Positions 7,404 to 14,339 of a stretch of 20,029 nucleotides of DNA are shown one piece after another. The stretch is taken from positions 1-20,029 of IMG/VR virus record IMGVR_UViG_3300042398_000065; one strand, 5' to 3'. The first letter of the stretch is position 1. Each line of letters begins with the position of its first letter. This stretch comes from a virus. Made by a program: the position numbers and the translations under genes. The notes under the pieces are model-generated. The model searched no databases. It was not told the DNA's origin and worked only from the letters and a program-made list of their open reading frames with translations.

Positions 7404-7983
7404 TTTTATAGAACTGTATCCGAACGTATTGACTGCTGAGGATTGCGCCGAGGCATGCAATAGAATCGATGATATCATTTCGCGCCCAGATCCTGGGGAT
7501 GGTTGTATTTTGTCTGACGATAGTTCTAGAACCGATTGGAATTTATTTACCAGCAAATATGGTTCATTGAAAACATCGGAAGATAAGATAATGGAAGCGT
7601 TGGCACGGTGTTGGCGCAAGTATAATATTTCATATTCTGCAACTTCTAAATCTTTTTTTGAAGTCGTCTCACCAGGATGGAAATTCCAGCGCTCTGACAC
7701 AGGCGGAGGATTTCATCAATGGCACCACGAACAAGGTTCGGGTAGACAATCTCCAGGAAGATTTGCAGTTTGGATGCTATACTTAAATGATGTAGAAGAA
7801 GGTGGAAAAACTGAATTCAAACATCAGGAATTAGCGTTCACGCCGACTGCTGGAACGTTGGTTATATGGCCCGCTGCGTATACCCACATTCATAGAGCAA
7901 ATCCAGATCTAGTTGGAAAAAAATATATTGCAACAGGATGGTTTGTTTATCCTGAAAAAGATAGATTCCGAGAAAACCGTTGA
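7393..7983 (+). CDS. 2-oxoglutarate/Fe(II) dioxygenase, prolyl-4-hydroxylase-like
   Basis: The product has 196 residues from a TTG start at 7393. A longer reading from ATG 7333 exists, but the fold normally begins at NFIELYPNVLTAEDC, and GAGGGAGA at 7376-7383 fits the TTG. The double-stranded beta-helix iron site is visible: His111-x-Glu113 in WHHEQG and a distal His165 or His167 in YTHIHRANP. A Lys in GKKYIATGW (176/177) should bind 2-oxoglutarate. Relatives are frequent in marine T4-like phages and are usually annotated prolyl 4-hydroxylase, but the real substrate is unknown. The gene overlaps the gp41 end by 11 bases and is followed by a tRNA and then a glycosyltransferase. A linked hydroxylation-glycosylation function is an inference from that order. 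Confidence 0.85.
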   Translation: MTSNFIELYPNVLTAEDCAEACNRIDDIISRPDPGDGCILSDDSSRTDWNLFTSKYGSLKTSEDKIMEALARCWRKYNISYSATSKSFFEVVSPGWKFQRSDTGGGFHQWHHEQGSGRQSPGRFAVWMLYLNDVEEGGKTEFKHQELAFTPTAGTLVIWPAAYTHIHRANPDLVGKKYIATGWFVYPEKDRFRENR

Positions 7984-8008
7984 CAAATTCTAATAAGTAT
8001 AGTATAGT
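7980..8008 (+). promoter_or_regulatory. Near-consensus sigma70-type promoter for tRNA-Arg
   Basis: TTGACA at 7980-7985 is followed after 17 bases by TATAGT at 8003-8008. The TGA stop of the preceding dioxygenase is inside the -35 box. Initiation near 8015 would begin a few bases before the tRNA at 8021. It shares the AAGTATAGTATA string and its position with the 635-663 promoter. Confidence 0.75.
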
Positions 8009-8020
8009 TGAATAGTAATT

Positions 8021-8097
8021 GGTGCCATAGCTCAGCTGGATAGAGCAAGAGCCTTCTAAGCTCTAGGTCGTAGGTTCGAATCCTACTGGCATCACCA
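8021..8097 (+). tRNA. tRNA-Arg(UCU), CCA encoded
   Basis: The sequence folds as a complete 77-base cloverleaf. The acceptor stem GGTGCCA pairs with TGGCATC (one G-U), and the D stem is GCTC/GAGC. The anticodon stem AGAGC/GCTCT holds the loop CTTCTAA with anticodon TCT at 8055-8057. The T arm is GTAGG-TTCGAAT-CCTAC, followed by discriminator A and an encoded CCA at 8095-8097. It reads AGA (and possibly AGG) arginine codons, which are common in this window. A promoter lies immediately upstream. Confidence 0.96.
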
Positions 8098-8117
8098 TTT
8101 TAATAAGAGGATAGATT

Positions 8118-8489
8118 ATGACTGAAGAAACTGAAACACAAGAATTGAAATTGAAGTTGGTTGCAACCACACTGGTATGGACCAATGCAGGAACCGAAGA
8201 CATGCCTCTGTGGAGAGCATCTGGTGGTAAAGAATATGTTATCGCTCGGTTTGATTACGAACCAACACTGGCAGAGATCGGTAAGGTAATGGATTCTAAG
8301 CGACACATGATTGAGAATCATTATCCGCAACTCCACGAAACTCTTTCGGGATGGCAACTTTATATGGATGGATTCATGACACATAATGAATACATGCAGC
8401 ATCACTTGACACAATCAGTGGATTTTCCTGCGACTGACTTGACCATCGTCGATGCCTCCGAGGAGATGGCGGGAATTGTTGCGCAATAA
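8118..8489 (+). CDS. Hypothetical protein
   Basis: The product has 123 residues and I do not recognise it. It has an acidic start (TEETETQELKLKLV), then TLVWTNAGTEDMPLW, a central ARFDYEPTLAEIGKVMDSKR and a His/Met-rich segment (HNEYMQHHLTQ). There is no signal peptide, membrane segment or obvious motif. An AGAGGA ribosome site (8107-8112) precedes the ATG, 20 bases after the tRNA, so it is probably expressed from the tRNA promoter. It overlaps the start of the glycosyltransferase, which suggests coupled translation. Confidence 0.65.
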   Translation: MTEETETQELKLKLVATTLVWTNAGTEDMPLWRASGGKEYVIARFDYEPTLAEIGKVMDSKRHMIENHYPQLHETLSGWQLYMDGFMTHNEYMQHHLTQSVDFPATDLTIVDASEEMAGIVAQ

Positions 8490-9195
8490 CATAACAATAA
8501 TTCACACGTATTACAATGAAAGATCCTATCTCGAAACTCAGATCGAGAGATGGAACAACTACAATACTCCAGTAAATATTATATTGATTGATGACGGGTC
8601 TCAGATAGAACCTGCAGAAAATGTTCTTAAAGAACACACATTAAATGATAATATTAATTTTTCATTGTATAGAGTTACTGAAGATATTGGATTCAACGGT
8701 CATGGATGTCGCAATCTTGGTGCAAGATTAGCAAAATCTAACTGGTTATTGTTTCTAGATATAGACTACACATTACAACCATCCGATCTCAAAAGATTGC
8801 AAAACGAAACCCTCGATCTCGATTCTTGGTATGAACTGAATGCCAAGTTTAAAGGTCGAGGGGATTCGTATATGGCATTAAATCAATTCATGATACCCAG
8901 AAAACTTTTCTTAGATTCTGGTGGATATGATGAATCTTTCGTGCCATTTCATCACGGAGATCGTGAATTTTTATCTCAACTCGAACGTGATTACCAAAAG
9001 ATTAATTTAGATTGGATGTATCTAACATGTCGTCGTGGTGGTAGAAAAGCAAGAGTAGATGATACTATTAAGATTCCAGTTTATGACGACGAGAACATGT
9101 TATTATATACTCCGCGATTTGACATAGAATCTATTGTGCACAAAGATACTAAATTGAATTTTACATGGGAAGAAATTGTTATAAATAGGGGGTAA
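8476..9195 (+). CDS. Family 2 glycosyltransferase (GT-A fold)
   Basis: The product is about 239 residues. NITIIHTYYNERSYLETQIE opens the Rossmann-like nucleotide-sugar domain and LIDDGS follows. DIGFNGHGCRNLGA and the metal-binding LFLDIDY (DxD) are in the middle, and a GGYDESFVPFHHGDREFL acceptor-site block follows, as in GT2 enzymes. I chose the TTG at 8476 because AGGAG at 8461-8465 lies ten bases upstream. An ATG at 8452 has no ribosome site, and a TTG at 8479 is also possible. The donor sugar and acceptor are unknown. Targets could be virion proteins, DNA or host surface polymers, and the neighbouring dioxygenase makes a protein-modification role conceivable. Confidence 0.85.
   Translation: MLRNNITIIHTYYNERSYLETQIERWNNYNTPVNIILIDDGSQIEPAENVLKEHTLNDNINFSLYRVTEDIGFNGHGCRNLGARLAKSNWLLFLDIDYTLQPSDLKRLQNETLDLDSWYELNAKFKGRGDSYMALNQFMIPRKLFLDSGGYDESFVPFHHGDREFLSQLERDYQKINLDWMYLTCRRGGRKARVDDTIKIPVYDDENMLLYTPRFDIESIVHKDTKLNFTWEEIVINRG
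9180..9187 (+). promoter_or_regulatory. T4-type late promoter TATAAATA
   Basis: A perfect match to the T4 late promoter box is followed 26 bases later by the ATG at 9214. An AGGA ribosome site (9204-9207) lies between. It overlaps the last codons of the glycosyltransferase gene and marks the change from accessory to virion-related genes. Confidence 0.7.
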
Positions 9196-9213
9196 CATTA
9201 TATTAGGATCCCT

Positions 9214-10329
9214 ATGCAAAGTTTCTTATCATTCCTTTCCGAAGCAGCAATTCTTCACATTGAGCATCCATCCGATAGACTATTTGATGGACCACAAGCA
9301 GCAAAGCATGCGCTTAAAACACTGAAGCAGGTTTCCGCCAGCAAAGCACCAACCATGACTCGTAAGATTGATGACAAAATGTCATTCAATGTTATTCGTA
9401 GAGCAGATGGTAAAGTCGGTGTTAAGTATAAGGGGACAGGTTCCTCTTACAATTTCTCCCAAGATGATATCGAAAAGCAGCATGGTCATAAACCATATCT
9501 CGCTAAACCACTTGGGTTACTTCTACAACATCTTCCTAAAGTTATTCCGCACACTCCAGGTGAGTATCAAGGCGGATACATGTCAGATCGTGAATCTAGA
9601 GAACATGAGAATGGGAAGATTTCTCACACACCAAACACAATTAAATATACGACGGATGCTGATAGTCCTGAAGGTAAAGCACTTGCTAAATCTAAAGTAA
9701 GTGCTGTTATTCACACTAAGATTACATCAGCAGGTGCAAAACCTCTGACAAATATGACTGGTTTCAACCATCATCCTGATGTTCATCTTGTTCAACATCT
9801 TGTGTCGAAAGACCACGCAGTTGTTCCGAAAGAATATAAGTCTATAGCAGATGAACATCTGAAAAAGGCAGAACAAATGATGGCGTCGCATACATATGAT
9901 CATCATGTTGGGCATGAGCGAACTCTTAGACAGTATATTAATTCAACTATTACTTCTGATGATACGCCCTCGACACAGGGGTATAAAAGTTATCTTGCCA
10001 AGTGGCATCAGAAAAAGATTGATGCAGTTAAAACTGACAAGGCGAAGTCTGCTAAGAAAAAGGTGATGGATGACATGATTGATCATGTCTCCAAACACCA
10101 AAAGCAATTCAATGATACCTTAGAAATACATCACCACTTGCAACAGGCAACTAATCACCTTTCGAGAGGATTAGATTCTTCTGGTGCAGGTGGTTTCACT
10201 ACATCTATCGCAGGTGCTGCAGCAGGTGGTGAAGGTCATGTTTTCAATGGTCTAAAGGTTGTTGACCGCCAAGGATTCTCAGCAGCAAATCGTGCTCGCA
10301 GTGAAATTTTGAGAGCGAGCAAAGGATAA
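9214..10329 (+). CDS. Ligase-like covalent nucleotidyltransferase candidate with capsid-targeting leader (DUF6267-like)
   Basis: The product has 371 residues and resembles the phage family I recall as DUF6267. It starts MQSFLSFLSE|AA, which mimics the T4 internal-protein leader MKTYQEFIAE|A, including a cleavable LxE|A at residue 10. Ligase-type motifs can be traced: motif I-like RKIDDKMSF with Lys51, GEYQGGYM near 117-123, and motif IV-like GEGHVF (Glu340) with motif V-like LKVVDR (Lys348) near the C-terminus. Between these lies a long His- and Lys-rich helical segment (about 190-320). Motif I has D instead of the usual G (KIDD for KxDG). The gene overlaps the next nucleotidyltransferase gene by one base. 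Enzymatic activity is inferred, not established for the family as far as I know. Confidence 0.7.
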   Translation: MQSFLSFLSEAAILHIEHPSDRLFDGPQAAKHALKTLKQVSASKAPTMTRKIDDKMSFNVIRRADGKVGVKYKGTGSSYNFSQDDIEKQHGHKPYLAKPLGLLLQHLPKVIPHTPGEYQGGYMSDRESREHENGKISHTPNTIKYTTDADSPEGKALAKSKVSAVIHTKITSAGAKPLTNMTGFNHHPDVHLVQHLVSKDHAVVPKEYKSIADEHLKKAEQMMASHTYDHHVGHERTLRQYINSTITSDDTPSTQGYKSYLAKWHQKKIDAVKTDKAKSAKKKVMDDMIDHVSKHQKQFNDTLEIHHHLQQATNHLSRGLDSSGAGGFTTSIAGAAAGGEGHVFNGLKVVDRQGFSAANRARSEILRASKG

Positions 10330-10940
10330 TGAGCGAAACGCATCACTTGACTATAGGTAGATTCGCACCTGTTCATGCTGGACATGCGCTTATGATCAAC
10401 CATGTTTTAAATGCCGCAAAGGCAGATAATGCTCACCACACAATCCTAACAACTGCAACACATGATGGTAATAAAAATCCTCTGACGCCAGAGCAAAAAG
10501 TAAAGCATCTAAAGCGTGCATTTCCATCTGCAAATATTGAAGCAATGAGCAAGGGTGCACCGACTCTGCTCCACCAACTGTCTAAGTTGCATAGTCAGGG
10601 CGTCAAGCATCTCGTCGTTCACGCTGGATCTGATAGAGCGCATGAGTATCATGCATTAATACACAAGTATAATGATGTCGAAAGTCGCCATGGTCATTAC
10701 AAGTTTGATTCGATTAAAGTAAAGACAGTGGGTGGAACTAGAACTGATGCTGATGAAGGCGTCGCTGGTGCATCTGCTACTAAGATGCGCAAGGCAGCAT
10801 CTTCTGGTGATGAGAAAACTTTTCATTCAATGGCACCAAGTTCTATGTCAACAGCACATAAACGTGAGATGTATAAAGACGTTCGTAGGGGTCTTGGAAT
10901 CCAAGAGTCAGTTTCATTCAAACAATTTCTAGGAATCTAA
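10329..10940 (+). CDS. HxGH-family nucleotidyltransferase (NMNAT/cytidylyltransferase-like)
   Basis: The product has 203 residues with an N-terminal nucleotidyltransferase signature GRFAPVHAGHALMI (His16, His19). A later GASATKMRKAA stands in the position of the ISSTxxR motif of NMNAT-like enzymes. HLVVHAGSDRAHEYH fills the central substrate strand. Such enzymes transfer a nucleotide from ATP or CTP to a phosphorylated partner, for example NMN. The product ends ESVSFKQFLGI, a C-terminal echo of the SFKxF leader seen at the start of neighbouring proteins. Its start overlaps the upstream stop, so it probably works with that ligase-like protein. The substrate cannot be told from sequence. Confidence 0.8.
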   Translation: MSETHHLTIGRFAPVHAGHALMINHVLNAAKADNAHHTILTTATHDGNKNPLTPEQKVKHLKRAFPSANIEAMSKGAPTLLHQLSKLHSQGVKHLVVHAGSDRAHEYHALIHKYNDVESRHGHYKFDSIKVKTVGGTRTDADEGVAGASATKMRKAASSGDEKTFHSMAPSSMSTAHKREMYKDVRRGLGIQESVSFKQFLGI

Positions 10941-10941
10941 G

Positions 10942-11769
10942 ATGGCACAGATTAGAGTTAATGACGAATTCTATGAGACCCATGGTCTTGTAACATCAGA
11001 TGGCGAGTTGGTAACAACTGCTAATCCTCTTCCCGTCACACAAGCAGGTGGTGCTGCTGTTTCTGAGAATAGCACGTTCGGACTAAACGTTGCTCGTGGT
11101 CTTGTTCCTGGTATGTCAGGGGTGTTCAAGGCAGGATATAACGAGGCATTTGCTAATGGTACAGAAGAAAGTTTCTGGTCGCACTCTGAAATATATCCTT
11201 GGTCAGCATGGTCTACACCTGGAACGTTGAGTCTTGTCAGTTCCTCTACCAGTGACACAGGAACAATTCTTATTGAGGGATTGAATGCATCTACATTTGC
11301 ATCACAAACTGAAACCATAACTCTTAACGGTACAACTCCTGTTGTCACCTCTCTTTCTTATGCTCGTTTGAATTACCTACATTACAGTGGAACATCGAAT
11401 ACAAATGTTGGTGAAATCCATGCTAACAGAAATGGAACCTGCGTAGGTCATATTGCACCACAAACAGGTATTGCGCAAGGTGCACAATATACTATTCCTG
11501 CTGGTTATACTGGATACATGTTGCAAGGAACTGCTAATATTGGTAAGGGCAATGACGGTAAAGGATACTTCAAGTATCGTCCATATGGTTCGTCGTTTCA
11601 ACATGCAATGACATTCTTATTATACCAGTCAACCTTTGATTATACATTTGCTGTTCCGCTTATGCTTCCAGAAAAGACTGATTTAGATGTTACAATGATT
11701 GCATCAAACTCTGGTACTGCGGCAACCTGCGAATATAGTTTGCTGTTGATAGCAAATCCAGAAGAATAA
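10942..11769 (+). CDS. Putative virion structural protein, beta-rich
   Basis: The product has 275 residues. It is rich in Ser, Thr, Gly and Asn and has no charged linkers. Features are an RVNDEFYETHG start, GVFKAGYNEAF, PWSAWSTPG, TETITLNGTTPV, QYTIPAGYTGYML and MLPEKTDLDVTMIAS. This pattern is familiar from beta-sandwich structural proteins of marine phages, where it is usually called virion structural protein. It starts two bases after the previous stop and is in the late block. Exact location in the particle (fibre, capsid decoration or tail) cannot be determined. The spanin gene follows after 21 bases. Confidence 0.65.
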   Translation: MAQIRVNDEFYETHGLVTSDGELVTTANPLPVTQAGGAAVSENSTFGLNVARGLVPGMSGVFKAGYNEAFANGTEESFWSHSEIYPWSAWSTPGTLSLVSSSTSDTGTILIEGLNASTFASQTETITLNGTTPVVTSLSYARLNYLHYSGTSNTNVGEIHANRNGTCVGHIAPQTGIAQGAQYTIPAGYTGYMLQGTANIGKGNDGKGYFKYRPYGSSFQHAMTFLLYQSTFDYTFAVPLMLPEKTDLDVTMIASNSGTAATCEYSLLLIANPEE

Positions 11770-11772
11770 ATA
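11765..11772 (+). promoter_or_regulatory. Possible late promoter variant (AATAAATA)
   Basis: AATAAATA differs in one base from the T4 late box TATAAATA. It lies 18 bases before the spanin ATG at 11791, overlapping the end of the preceding gene. The position suits a late promoter, but a one-mismatch 8-mer in AT-rich DNA is weak evidence. Confidence 0.3.
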
Positions 11773-11790
11773 TAGGAAAAGGAAATTGAT

Positions 11791-12303
11791 ATGTTCGGTA
11801 TGATCCCATTACCATATAAGTTACTGGCAGGTGTTGCCTTGATACTTGGTGTATTTGTATTTGGTTACATGAAGGGATCTGCTCATGCCGAAGTGGAACT
11901 GCAAAGATTTGCTGCTAAGAATGCAACATTAACTGCAGAAATGGAAAAGAAAAATTCAGAGATCTCCACAGAAGTGGTGACTCAATATGTTGACCGTGTA
12001 AATACAATTAGGGAAAAAGAATATGTCTATCGCGATGTCGCCAAAACTGTTGTGCCTTCTCAGTCTGTCCTTTCTAATGGTTGGGTGTTCACGCACGACG
12101 CTAGTGCCACAGGCAGTAATGCCGACGCCACCAGAGCTTCTGATGCGTCCCCCTCAGGTATTGCAGACAATCAAGCCCTCTTCACCATCATCGGAAACTA
12201 CGCAACCTGTCAAGCAAACGCCGAGCAATTGATTGCTCTTCAGAAATGGATTGCGGATAACAAGACAGCGATCGACGAACTAAACAAGAAAGCGAAAAAA
12301 TAA
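11791..12303 (+). CDS. Rz: Inner-membrane spanin (Rz-like)
   Basis: The product has 170 residues and the i-spanin layout. A short cytoplasmic start is followed by one membrane segment at about residues 9-27 (YKLLAGVALILGVFVFGYM). A long heptad-like helical region follows (ELQRFAAKNATLTAEMEKKN), then VDRVNTIREKEYVYRDV, and the C-terminal part is also helical. I-spanins pair with an outer-membrane lipoprotein to fuse the two membranes at the last step of lysis in Gram-negative hosts. A second gene for such a lipoprotein is nested in another frame inside this one (12023-12232), the classic Rz/Rz1 arrangement. An AGGAAAAGGAAA ribosome region precedes the ATG. The call rests on architecture and the nested partner. 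Confidence 0.82.
   Translation: MFGMIPLPYKLLAGVALILGVFVFGYMKGSAHAEVELQRFAAKNATLTAEMEKKNSEISTEVVTQYVDRVNTIREKEYVYRDVAKTVVPSQSVLSNGWVFTHDASATGSNADATRASDASPSGIADNQALFTIIGNYATCQANAEQLIALQKWIADNKTAIDELNKKAKK
12023..12232 (+). CDS. Rz1: Outer-membrane spanin lipoprotein (Rz1-like), nested
   Basis: The product has 69 residues in the +1 frame, fully inside the i-spanin gene. The signal sequence LLCLLSLSFLMVGC ends in a lipobox (MVGC, acylated Cys22). The mature chain is proline-rich with MPTPPELLMRPP, a PPELLRPP-like stretch familiar from Rz1 proteins. The lipid anchor would place it in the outer membrane, where it binds the i-spanin across the periplasm. AGGGA at 12010-12014 is a suitable ribosome site for the ATG at 12023; ATG 12035 is an alternative start. 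It is easily missed by gene callers because of the complete overlap. Confidence 0.82.
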   Translation: MSIAMSPKLLCLLSLSFLMVGCSRTTLVPQAVMPTPPELLMRPPQVLQTIKPSSPSSETTQPVKQTPSN

Positions 12304-14339
12304 TGGCAGAAAAAAAGTATATCGGTAAACCAGGAAAACAAGACGATCCTTGCTGGAAGGGATACGAGATGGTAGGCATGAAGAAGAAGGGTGGACGTCA
12401 GGTTCCTAACTGCGTGCCTGAAGCAACCGATATTTTTGCCAAAGCAAAGGCAGCAGTTGCAAAAAAAGCAGGTGCCAAACTAAAGATGGATCCAGATACT
12501 GGAACGCCTGATCATTTCACTGCTGCTCAAAGACGCAAGAAGGGTCTTGATGAAGCAGATTCTAAGAAGTATCCTAGAGAGGGATTCCCAGAAGAGGGTG
12601 ATTATGGTTATCACCCAAATCCTGGTCTGAAACCACAAGAGAGTGACAAAGACGAAGACATGGATGTCGCATATAAGAAAGCAACTGAGAAAGAGGGTCG
12701 CAAACCATTGAACGCAAAGATTACTGAAGGTGTGACTAATCCAGAAATCAAGAAAGCATATGCTGATCTTATAAAAACTCCTAGTGGTTCTGCTGAGCGC
12801 AAATCTGCTATCCGTCGTTACAAGAGTCTTCGTCAGAATGCTGTCAAGGAAGAATCGGAACTCGAAGAAAAGCGTGGACTGTGGGATAACATTCATGCCA
12901 AGCGTAAGCGCATTAAAGCAGGATCGGGTGAGCGTATGCGCAAACCTGGATCCGAGGGTGCGCCATCAGCAGCAGACTTGAAGGCATCGCAGACTGAAGA
13001 AGCGCATGGCATGTGGAAGGTAGACTTCCCTAAGCAACATGCTGGTAAGGCAGTCGCTGCTGGTTCGGTTCACGTTAAGGCGCAGAACACTGCTCATGCT
13101 CACAAGGTTGCAGCAAAGCGTGTCGGCGTTGATCACAAGATGTTCAAGTCGAAGGTTACTAAGTCGAGCATTCTTCCAGAGGGTGTTCAACTTGATGAAG
13201 TCTTGGGTAAGGACAACGAATGGGGTCGTCCAGAACTACGCAAGAAGTATGCTGCTATGACTCCAGGACAAGAAGGTATGACAGCAGATAAGATCCCATC
13301 TTTCGATCCACGCTACGACGATGTAACTACTCAATACTGCGGTGGCATCAGAGAAGGTTATCTTGCTGAGATTTCTGCCAAGGGTGCAGAGGCACGTGCT
13401 AAGTTCCAATCAAAAGTCAGACAAACACTGGCAGATCCTAAGAATATTGCACGAGCAAAGAAAACTCTTGCCAAGAAAAAAGAAGCAGAAAAAGCAAAAG
13501 AACCACCGCATCTTGTAATGCAACTTCGTAAAGCAGTAAGCATTGGTTCTAAGGTTCACTTCCAAGATGGTCAACATCATACAATTGCTCCTAACCATGC
13601 TGATGTATTCATGTCGAAGTATAACTCTGCCAAGTCTTCTATCGAAAAAGAAGCACTACAGAAGCGTGCTCACAAATCTCACGCTGAGTTTATGAGAACA
13701 ATTGCTGAAGAAGCGCATGAGAATTGCGGAACTCCTGATTGCTGCCAGATGTGCGACACCGCAGAAATGGGAACTCACCATGTTGATTCCTATGAAGCGC
13801 ACAAGGGTTCGGGCGATCAAATCTCACCAGTAATTTCACACGATGATGAAGATATCCGATTCCAAGATTTCGATGAAGAAGCATTCGAAAAAGAACTGGA
13901 AGCAGATGTCCTTGCTCTTTCGTGGGATGATTTAGTAGATCTCTATGACGAAGATGAAATTGAATATGATGAGTCGCCTGATGAAGAAGGCGAAGAACTA
14001 GAGGAAGGTATTACTCCTGCTGGTCGTCTCAAGAAAAAATTCAATGCGATGCGCACAAAGAGTCGTCGTATGATGGCAAGAAATATTGCAATCAAGCGTG
14101 TGTCTTCACCAGAAAAACTTAAATCTAGATCAATTCGTGCTGCTCGACGCATGGTATACAAGAGACTGTTGCGCAACAGAGATATTTCTACTGTTTCGGC
14201 AACAGAAAAGACACGTCTTGAAGGACAGATAAAGCGTATGGCACCAATGGTTGCTCGTCTATCTGTTAGAGTCATGCCAGCAGTTCGTAAACTTGAGCAA
14301 TCAAGAATCAAGAACAGCAGAACTAGAAAGAAAAAGTAA
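12303..14339 (+). CDS. Large mosaic basic protein, putative virion-associated
   Basis: The 678-residue product is a chain of modules known from marine phage proteins. These are DPCWKGYEMVGMKKKGG...VPNCVPE (16-40), a helical segment (145-185), GLWDNIHAKRKRIKAGSGE (192-210), MWKVDFPKQHAGKA (238-251) followed by an AHAHKVAAKR segment, and a Cys cluster CGTPDCCQMC (475-484). An acidic stretch WDDLVDLYDEDE (541-552) and a very basic helical tail (573-678) complete it. Sites of the form (I/L)xE|G, which the T4 head protease prefers, sit at residues 140-143, 291-294 and 566-569, close to module borders. The basic tail could bind DNA. The start overlaps the i-spanin stop (TAATG), and the stop overlaps the next start. 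No catalytic function is visible. Confidence 0.75.
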   Translation: MAEKKYIGKPGKQDDPCWKGYEMVGMKKKGGRQVPNCVPEATDIFAKAKAAVAKKAGAKLKMDPDTGTPDHFTAAQRRKKGLDEADSKKYPREGFPEEGDYGYHPNPGLKPQESDKDEDMDVAYKKATEKEGRKPLNAKITEGVTNPEIKKAYADLIKTPSGSAERKSAIRRYKSLRQNAVKEESELEEKRGLWDNIHAKRKRIKAGSGERMRKPGSEGAPSAADLKASQTEEAHGMWKVDFPKQHAGKAVAAGSVHVKAQNTAHAHKVAAKRVGVDHKMFKSKVTKSSILPEGVQLDEVLGKDNEWGRPELRKKYAAMTPGQEGMTADKIPSFDPRYDDVTTQYCGGIREGYLAEISAKGAEARAKFQSKVRQTLADPKNIARAKKTLAKKKEAEKAKEPPHLVMQLRKAVSIGSKVHFQDGQHHTIAPNHADVFMSKYNSAKSSIEKEALQKRAHKSHAEFMRTIAEEAHENCGTPDCCQMCDTAEMGTHHVDSYEAHKGSGDQISPVISHDDEDIRFQDFDEEAFEKELEADVLALSWDDLVDLYDEDEIEYDESPDEEGEELEEGITPAGRLKKKFNAMRTKSRRMMARNIAIKRVSSPEKLKSRSIRAARRMVYKRLLRNRDISTVSATEKTRLEGQIKRMAPMVARLSVRVMPAVRKLEQSRIKNSRTRKKK

